A stretch of DNA of 64,000 bases. It comes from Woeseiaceae bacterium. GTDB taxonomy: Bacteria; Pseudomonadota; Gammaproteobacteria; Steroidobacterales; Woeseiaceae. Location: assembly GCA_030065915.1 (NCBI GenBank), contig JASJCQ010000024.1, positions 1 through 64,000 of the forward strand, given 5' to 3'. Position numbers and translations under genes: made by a program. Positions 58,971-64,000 of the stretch are shown one piece after another. Numbering within the stretch: the stretch's first letter is position 1; each line of letters opens with the position of its first letter. The notes under the pieces are model-generated. The model did not search any database. It had not been told where the DNA came from and worked only from the letters and a program-made list of their open reading frames with translations.

Positions 58971-59531
58971 CTATGACTCCGCACGTGGCCCGGGCTTAGT
59001 GCCTGCGAACTTGGCTCTGACCAGCAACTCGGCCAGCCGATGCCGGCCCAACAGCATCGGGATCGCGACAAGAACCTGGATGATCGAGGGCAAGCGCTGC
59101 GACATCGCCGTGTCTCCAGCCGCGTTGCTGATTGCTCCCATACCGGCTTCTGCCCGCATTGCGATGCTGGCCTCAACTCGAGCGATGTTGATGATGCCCC
59201 AGGTCAACAGGTACAAGCCAAGCAACGAGACACCGACCAGCATGAAATCCGAGGCATCGACGGTCGACGGCTCCTCGTCCGTCAGGCCGGGCAGTACGCG
59301 CTCTGCGTTGCGCCACAACCACCACGCGCACAAGGCCGGTATGACTACCGTCGAGAGTCCCAGCCATAGCGACACCGAACCCAGCATAGCGAACGCTGAC
59401 AGGCTCGACATGCCGCCGGTGCCGAAATTGAACAGCGCGGGCAGGGTATAGGAAAGGCTCTGTATGGCTGTGACGACGAGGTAGATGCTGAACAGGCGGA
59501 CCATCACGATGCCCATGGATTGTGCGGTCAT
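58971..59531 (-). CDS. Membrane protein of unknown function
   Basis: 186 residues with four hydrophobic segments: LFSIYLVVTAIQSLSYTLPALF (about 13-34), LSAFAMLGSVSLWLGLSTVVIPALCAWWLW (about 43-72), DFMLVGVSLLGLYLLTWGIINIA (about 94-116) and LPSIIQVLVAIPMLLG (about 147-162). Positively charged tail. No family recognised. Reads leftward before the GFA gene. Confidence 0.65.
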   Translation of the reverse strand: MTAQSMGIVMVRLFSIYLVVTAIQSLSYTLPALFNFGTGGMSSLSAFAMLGSVSLWLGLSTVVIPALCAWWLWRNAERVLPGLTDEEPSTVDASDFMLVGVSLLGLYLLTWGIINIARVEASIAMRAEAGMGAISNAAGDTAMSQRLPSIIQVLVAIPMLLGRHRLAELLVRAKFAGTKPGPRAES

Positions 59532-59640
59532 TGCGCGCGCTCCTTACTTTTCTTCGGCGCCAGCGGCCCGAAAGTACGGCCTTTCGCGATCAGTGTAGCC
59601 GAAAAGTCTCCGTTTCCGCTCAAGGCCTCACTCGCGGCGG

Positions 59641-60078
59641 TCAGTCAGTATCCTCGACAGTTGCCAGTATCTTAGAGCTGCAATCGGACAGGGCACGTGA
59701 AGAATCGTTGTCTCTCGCGAACTCCCTCATCTGTTGGCAGACCGACTGCGCCAGCGAGAACGACTTCGACTCGATGGACAGAGTGATCTCGCCCGAAGGG
59801 CTCTTGGCATTCCGGTAGACGATCAAGTGCCGCCGCCCTTCGAATTCAACGGGCAGGGGCTCGGCGAAGTCGTTGTAGCGGGGTAAGGCTTCCGCGAAGT
59901 CGGTGTAAATCGGTACCGGCATCTCGAGGCTCAGGTCTTCGTTGAGTCGGGACAGAAAAGCAGGGACCTGCTCTACCGTCAACGTCATCGACACATCGTA
60001 TTCCGACGGCGCGTCTTCCGTGCAGGCGCTCAGGCCGAATGCCAAAAACGTCGCAGATACCCTGGTGAGTGCTTTCAA
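59641..60078 (-). CDS. Putative lipoprotein, unrecognised
   Basis: 145 residues from TTG 60078, chosen because it gives a lipoprotein signal ending FLAFGLSAC (Cys about 18); the frame runs on to 60204, over the divergent gene. Mature sequence: a DVSMTLTVEQVPAFLSRL stretch, the tandem FAEALPRYNDFAEPLP (about 60-75) and a helical C-terminus with two cysteines (SVCQQMREF, ALSDCSSK). No family recognised; probably periplasmic. Confidence 0.55.
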   Translation of the reverse strand: MKALTRVSATFLAFGLSACTEDAPSEYDVSMTLTVEQVPAFLSRLNEDLSLEMPVPIYTDFAEALPRYNDFAEPLPVEFEGRRHLIVYRNAKSPSGEITLSIESKSFSLAQSVCQQMREFARDNDSSRALSDCSSKILATVEDTD

Positions 60079-60206
60079 GTGGCTTTTCTCATTGGCGCCG
60101 TCCGCCCATTGCCTGCCGACATCATACTCTGCGTATTGCGCCTTAGCGCTTGTTCGCGATCCAGCGGCCAACCATAATCGGCGTTTTCGGGGTCGGGAGG
60201 CCATTC

Positions 60207-61118
60207 GTGCGTATTTCTCTTCTGTTATTCACATTGTTCGTTCTTGCTGCCTGCGGGTCACCGTCGACCGATACGAGCAGTACTGCTGATGCGCCGGAAG
60301 TCGAGGAGCAGGCGGTTGCTTCGAATCCGCTGCAGACCGTGCTCGACGCCCAGCCGGATGAGGTCAAGGCGCGCTACCAGTATCGCCACCCGGAGGAGAC
60401 GCTGGAGTTCTTCGGCATTGTGCCCGGCATGACGGTGCTCGAAGGTCTGCCAGGCCGCGGCTGGTATACGAAGTTGCTGCTGCAGTATCTCGGTCCCGAC
60501 GGCACCGTGCTCGCCGCCAACTACAACCTGGAGATGTACCCGCTGTTCTCGTTCTTTACCGACGAGATGCTTGAACAGCAGGCGGCCTGGGCCGAAAACT
60601 GGCAGGAGTCTACGGCGGACTGGGGCGGTGACAACGGCGCATCGTCTGCCGCGTTTCACTTCGGTTCTATGCCGGAGGAGTTGGCGGGTACCGCGGACGC
60701 TGTCTTCTTTCCGCGCGTGCTGCACAACGCGGCGCGTTTCCAGAGTGAGCGTGAGGGAGACTACCTGACCGAGATCCTGGACGACGCGTATGCGGTGCTC
60801 AAGCCGGGCGGCGTACTCGGCGTGGTTCAACACGAAGCCCGTGAGGACAAGAGCGACGAGTGGGCAAACGGCAGCCGTGGCTACCTGAAGAAGCAGTTCG
60901 TCATCGACCGTATCGTAGCGGCCGGATTTGAGTTCGTCGCCGAATCGGATATCAACGAGAACCCGAATGACCAGCCGGGCGACGAGGATATCGTCTGGCG
61001 ATTACCGCCCAGCTTGTCGACCAGCGGCGGCGATGAGGCGCTCAGTGATAGCTACAAGGCGATTGGCGAGTCCAACCGCATGACGTTGAAGTTTGTGAAG
61101 CCCGCAGAATCGGGCTAA
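60207..61118 (+). CDS. Lipoprotein paralogue of the exported methyltransferase-like protein
   Basis: 303 residues from GTG 60207, 6 bases after GGGAGG. Lipobox LAAC (Cys16), then a Ser/Ala/Glu linker and LQTVLDAQPDEVKARYQYRHPEETLEFFGIVPGMTVLEGLPGRGWYTKLL, the same opening as the protein at 7830 (RPLETLKFFGLEDDMRVLELIPGGGWYT). LKPGGVLGVVQHEAREDKS and FVAESDINENPNDQPGDE complete the COG4798 pattern. A lipid-anchored SAM-dependent enzyme outside the cytosol is unexpected; a different ligand, or a non-enzymatic role, is possible. The 128-base gap before it is shared with the divergent lipoprotein gene. Confidence 0.78.
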   Translation: MRISLLLFTLFVLAACGSPSTDTSSTADAPEVEEQAVASNPLQTVLDAQPDEVKARYQYRHPEETLEFFGIVPGMTVLEGLPGRGWYTKLLLQYLGPDGTVLAANYNLEMYPLFSFFTDEMLEQQAAWAENWQESTADWGGDNGASSAAFHFGSMPEELAGTADAVFFPRVLHNAARFQSEREGDYLTEILDDAYAVLKPGGVLGVVQHEAREDKSDEWANGSRGYLKKQFVIDRIVAAGFEFVAESDINENPNDQPGDEDIVWRLPPSLSTSGGDEALSDSYKAIGESNRMTLKFVKPAESG

Positions 61119-61138
61119 CCGCCGCCAAAAACCGACGC

Positions 61139-61177
61139 AAAAAAAGAGGCCTGGTGTTCAACCAGGCCTCTGCTTTT
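61139..61177. terminator. Bidirectional terminator between the methyltransferase-like and TonB genes
   Basis: An 11-bp perfect stem AGAGGCCTGGT/ACCAGGCCTCT (61145-61171) with loop GTTCA. It is flanked by a run of seven A on the left (T on the minus strand, serving the TonB receptor) and GCTTTT on the right. Confidence 0.88.
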
Positions 61178-61203
61178 CTGAGTGCTTCAGGACTCGTGGA
61201 TCG

Positions 61204-63315
61204 CTAGAAGTCCATGCGCAGGCCGAGGCGAATCGAACGACCCGGCAGCGGCGCAACGTCCTTCAGTGGCGACGTGTGCCGGCGAGCGTCTTCGTCGCCG
61301 AGGTTCAGGCCGCGCAGGTAGACGAGCATGTTCGGCTGGCCGAAGCGATAGCTGAGTTCCGCATCGACCATCGTGTAGCTGTCTGTCGGCAGTTCGTTCA
61401 GCGCGACTTTTTCCTGCTCCGAGTAGTTGACTACGCTGACGCTGGCATCGAACTGATCCTGTGCAAAGTGCAGGCTTGCGCCCAGGCGCATCGGCGTGAT
61501 GCGTGGGAGGTAGTTGCCGTTATCTTCCTCGGCATGGACGAAATCACCGAAGACTCGAGCGTGCAGGTGGCGACCCTCGGTATTGATGATGTCGAACAGC
61601 GCCTCCGCCTCCAGGCCATACAACTCCGCATCCGACTGGCGGAAGTCGAAGACCTGGAATCCATCTTCTTCCTCGGCTGTCGGCGACAGCAGGATGTAAT
61701 CGCTGACGTCGTTGTGGAACGCGGTCACGGCCCATGTGAAGCGGTCGTAGTCGCCACGCAGCGTCACGTCAATGTTGGTTGAAGTCTCTTTGTCGAGAAC
61801 GCCGTTGCCCAGCGTAACGGAGCCACGCTCGAAACGCTCCACGGCCACGTGTGGACCGTTTGCGTAGAGTTCCGTCGAATTCGGATGCCTCTCGGTCAGC
61901 GCTAGGTTGGCGGACAGTACCAGCGTATCTGTCAGGTCGAACAGCGTGCCAACCGACGCACCAAATGCGGATTCGTCGTACTCCGGGAAGTCCGCCGTCG
62001 TAATGGTTTGATTCTCGAAACGAGCGCTGCCCTGCAGAACGAGGCGATCGGAGACCGTCCACTCCTGGAACGCGTAGATGCCGAGCTGCTCAGAGTCGCT
62101 GGGTGGAACAAACGCTTCTTCTCCAACCGCGTCGAAATCCAGTTCCTTGTAATGCAGTCCGACGGTGCCGGCGAGAACGTCAGATTCTTTCTGAAGGAGG
62201 TCTATCCGAATATCCGTACCTTCGTTCTGATAGACCGTGCCGACTTCCGCACCTTCGAATTCGGTGTGCTCATAGTCAGTGTGGGCCAGGCTCAGCCGCG
62301 CTGCATCGAAGAAACCACCGAGACCGAGCTGGCCGCGAACCTCGTAGCGAGTCTGTTCCAGGTCGATGCTGACGACCTCTTCCTCTTCCTCGCCGTGCTC
62401 CTCGCCATGGTCTTCGTCGCCGTGGTCCTCGTCATGGTCTTCGTCATGCTCCTCACCGTGTTCATGGCCGTGTCCGCCCGGGAGGCCGTAATTGGTCTCG
62501 TAGTTGCTGACGGAAAAGCCGAGGAAGTTGTCTCCGGAGCCTAAAAGGGAGAATCCGAACGCTGACGATTCCGTCTCGCTCGCGCTGTTCTCGATGAAAC
62601 CTTCGTTTTCCTCTTCCTCGCCTTCTTCTCCCGCTTCTTCAGCTTCCATCTGGCGAAGGATCGCTGATTCCGCGAATCCGGGAATCTCGACGTCATCGGA
62701 GCTGCGTCGCATGAAATCGAAATGGCCGATAAAGGTTTCATCACCGAAGTCGATCTTCGCAGCCCCGGCGTTGGATCCGAGTGCGGAATCCGACGTAACA
62801 GAGACCGCGCCGCTGAAGTCCGACTCTAGCGGCGACGTGTGAATGCGCGAGTCGACTACGTTGACGATGCCTGCGGCTGCGCTGCTTCCGTAAATCAATG
62901 TCGCAGGTCCGCGAACGATCTCAACGTGATCGGCAAGCAGGTTGTCTATGGTAACGGCGTGGTCTTCGCTAAGCGCCGACACGTCCAGCGAATCCAGGCC
63001 GTTCGACAGAACCTGAACGCGCTCGCCTGCCTGACCACGGATGACTGGCCGCGACGCAATCGGGCCGAAATAGGTTGAGCTGACACCGAGTTCGTCGGCG
63101 ATGGTCTCTCCGAGGCTGATGTCCTGACTGCGCGCCAGATCATCGCCGGACAAAACGGTCGTTGGCTGCGTTAGCGCCTCAACGGTTTTGCCGAGAGGCA
63201 ATGCGGTGACGACAATTTCGTCGACCTGTTCCTGCTCATCGTCCTGCGCAAGCGCCGGACCGGTAACCGCGACGAGTCCGCATACCGCGACCGCCGGGAA
63301 TTTCTTAGATTTCAT
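61204..63315 (-). CDS. TonB-dependent zinc receptor (ZnuD-like) with His-rich loop
   Basis: 703 residues from ATG 63315, which has GGAG 7 bases upstream; an ATG 4 codons earlier is in frame. Signal to ALAQ (about 24). TonB box DEIVVTAL (about 32-39), plug domain with VIRGQAGERVQVLSNGLDSLDVS (about 89-111) and VEIVRGPATLIYGSSAAAGIVNVVD, then a 22-strand barrel ending in LRMDF with a terminal Phe. A loop at about residues 277-311 holds nine histidines among Asp/Glu/Gly (repeats of HxE/DxH); another acidic stretch lies near 220-237. Both are typical of zinc-capturing outer-membrane receptors. Operon with the upstream small gene under a Zur box. Confidence 0.93.
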   Translation of the reverse strand: MKSKKFPAVAVCGLVAVTGPALAQDDEQEQVDEIVVTALPLGKTVEALTQPTTVLSGDDLARSQDISLGETIADELGVSSTYFGPIASRPVIRGQAGERVQVLSNGLDSLDVSALSEDHAVTIDNLLADHVEIVRGPATLIYGSSAAAGIVNVVDSRIHTSPLESDFSGAVSVTSDSALGSNAGAAKIDFGDETFIGHFDFMRRSSDDVEIPGFAESAILRQMEAEEAGEEGEEEENEGFIENSASETESSAFGFSLLGSGDNFLGFSVSNYETNYGLPGGHGHEHGEEHDEDHDEDHGDEDHGEEHGEEEEEVVSIDLEQTRYEVRGQLGLGGFFDAARLSLAHTDYEHTEFEGAEVGTVYQNEGTDIRIDLLQKESDVLAGTVGLHYKELDFDAVGEEAFVPPSDSEQLGIYAFQEWTVSDRLVLQGSARFENQTITTADFPEYDESAFGASVGTLFDLTDTLVLSANLALTERHPNSTELYANGPHVAVERFERGSVTLGNGVLDKETSTNIDVTLRGDYDRFTWAVTAFHNDVSDYILLSPTAEEEDGFQVFDFRQSDAELYGLEAEALFDIINTEGRHLHARVFGDFVHAEEDNGNYLPRITPMRLGASLHFAQDQFDASVSVVNYSEQEKVALNELPTDSYTMVDAELSYRFGQPNMLVYLRGLNLGDEDARRHTSPLKDVAPLPGRSIRLGLRMDF

Positions 63316-63370
63316 TTCTAACTCCAAAGACTGATTTCAAAAGTGCGTCTCCACGACGCAAGGCGAGAAA

Positions 63371-63661
63371 TCAGATGATCGGAGGGGCGCGCACGGGCAG
63401 GCGGTAATCTGTTCTGCCGGAGAGAAATTCTTCGGGTTCTGCCGTCGTGCCCGTCCACCAGACGCTCTCTGCCAGCGGATCGCCGGGTACGGGCTTGCCT
63501 GCGCTCGAGCCGTCGAGGTGAATGCAGGTGACACAAGACTCGGTTTCTTCGACAGAACCGTGGTCGTGCTGGTGAGTGAGCTCAACAAGTTGGACACACG
63601 CGCCCACCAGCAGCAACAAAGTTGCCGCTCGAAAGCGAAGCGTGCGTCTCAGGGAATTCAT
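63371..63661 (-). CDS. Small exported Cys/His protein of the zinc operon
   Basis: 96 residues with a signal-like helix (RAATLLLLVGACVQLVEL, about 11-28). The mature part starts THQHDHGSVEETESCVTCIHLDGS (about 29-52), holding three His in HxHDH and a C-x2-C-x-H, a plausible zinc site. The rest is Pro/Arg-rich with two Trp. Its stop is 55 bases before the receptor start, and its own start is 27 bases after the Zur operator. Such small Cys/His proteins (DUF2946-like) are often found beside zinc or copper receptors; a chaperone or metal-buffer role is likely, not shown. Confidence 0.75.
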   Translation of the reverse strand: MNSLRRTLRFRAATLLLLVGACVQLVELTHQHDHGSVEETESCVTCIHLDGSSAGKPVPGDPLAESVWWTGTTAEPEEFLSGRTDYRLPVRAPPII

Positions 63662-63687
63662 ACTGATAATCGGCTGGAGGTCGTTTT

Positions 63688-63702
63688 TGTTACATTATAA
63701 CA
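63688..63702 (-). promoter_or_regulatory. Zur operator overlapping a promoter
   Basis: On the minus strand TGTTATAATGTAACA is a 15-base palindrome with half sites TGTTA and TAACA, matching the gammaproteobacterial Zur box (GTTATAATATAAC). The TATAAT inside it is also a perfect -10 element, with a weak -35 (TTTCCA) 16 bases upstream, so a zinc-bound repressor would shut off the small protein and receptor. Start codon 27 bases downstream. Confidence 0.8.
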
Positions 63703-63890
63703 CGTTAGCTGTGCTTGGAAAGCCCGAGCTTGCGGGCATCGGGATGCACTACGCACATCTTTATTGGACCATTCTGGCTGGAAACAAGTTTCGGCCGGTA
63801 ACATGAAACTTATAGCCGCTTTACTGTAGCCTCGGGAACTCGGGCTTAGGAGCGCACTCGGCAGGCATAATCTCGGTACTCGGAAAGGCT

Positions 63891-64000
63891 GTGAACGAAT
63901 CGAAGACTCTGGGTTGCGAACTGTACGACTACGTAGAACTCGCCTGCATGTACCACTACAAACTCCGCGTTTGCACAACCGACGGGCAGTCTCTCGAGGG
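63891..64000 (+). CDS. rof: Rho-binding antiterminator (Rof/YaeO-like), N-terminal part (cut by window edge)
   Basis: GTG 63891 after GGAAAGG (63882-63888) opens a frame through the right edge: VNESKTLGCELYDYVELACM and then YHYKLRVCTTDGQSLEG (36 residues in all). The pattern C-x(2-4)-Y-D/E-Y-x-E-L-A-C-x-Y/H-H is the Rof family hallmark, an OB-like small protein that binds Rho and blocks its RNA site. The rest is off the window, so length and function remain unproven. Confidence 0.75.
   Translation, partial: MNESKTLGCELYDYVELACMYHYKLRVCTTDGQSLE

Noticed and set aside
62370-62485. Short direct repeats that might suggest a CRISPR-like array
   Set aside because: Units are irregular, lack spacers and encode the His-rich loop of the receptor in frame.
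63658-63978. 106-codon minus-strand frame at the right end
   Set aside because: It runs through the Zur promoter region and the start of the rof frame and has no protein-like pattern.

Overview
The window is chromosomal DNA of high GC content, almost certainly from a free-living, aerobic, non-enteric gammaproteobacterium of marine or sediment type. I infer this from the Rho-binding antiterminator homologue (Rof) at the right edge, a Zur-type operator over a ZnuD-like receptor, an AttEFH-type ABC system, a YedI/DUF808 protein, PanD, and the wealth of SDR, Rieske, acyl-CoA and lipoprotein genes. The assignment is an inference from gene content. No rRNA, tRNA, CRISPR array, prophage, transposase or integrase gene was seen.

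Layout. 1-7.7 kb: the tail of an SDR gene, then a tightly overlapping operon of MFS transporter, Rieske oxygenase, two successive phytoene-desaturase-like FAD oxidoreductases, a GcvT-family folate enzyme and a MOSC protein. It looks like a catabolic pathway with a demethylation or one-carbon step, and its substrate cannot be named. 7.8-10.1 kb: an exported methyltransferase-like protein, a P-loop kinase-like protein and a Tat-type dienelactone hydrolase. 10.1-13.2 kb: an island of six small, mostly unrecognised genes on the same strand, AT-richer than its flanks by eye. Each gene is preceded by a diverged copy of one promoter-like repeat, and I consider this the most novel structure here. 13.2-17.4 kb: membrane proteins, a two-module CX4CH lipoprotein, a possible orphan CdiI-like immunity protein and DUF808.

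17.5-26.2 kb: two convergent LolD/FtsX-class ABC systems. One is AttEFH-like (ATPase, fused permease, CrtC-like lipocalin) and the other DevBCA-like (ATPase, permease, HlyD adaptor). 26.5-27.6 kb: a GerW/YtfJ plus DUF2953/YtfI pair, best known from endospore formers. 27.8-31.8 kb: HAD hydrolase, peptide deformylase, two SDRs and a VOC protein. 31.9-38.1 kb: a DUF5666 lipoprotein, an unrecognised gene, and a leftward operon of acyl-CoA dehydrogenase, MaoC hydratase, SDR and quinone oxidoreductase, read as a beta-oxidation-like pathway. 38.2-42.1 kb: TMEM175 channel, modABC and a small heat-shock protein.

42.2-47.6 kb: GH3 glucosidase, sugar porter and a GlcD-type oxidase, followed by a probable structured RNA with its own terminator on the minus strand. 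47.9-51.2 kb: an ABC-2 exporter pair, panD and an SDR with a signal-like N-terminus. 51.3-55.9 kb: a MacAB-like efflux operon. 56.1-61.1 kb: a second MFS transporter related to the first, VOC, GFA and membrane genes, and a lipoprotein paralogue of the exported methyltransferase. 61.2-63.7 kb: a zinc-uptake operon (TonB receptor with a His-rich loop plus a small Cys/His exported protein) under a clear Zur operator. The last 110 bases start a rof gene missed by simple ORF calling.
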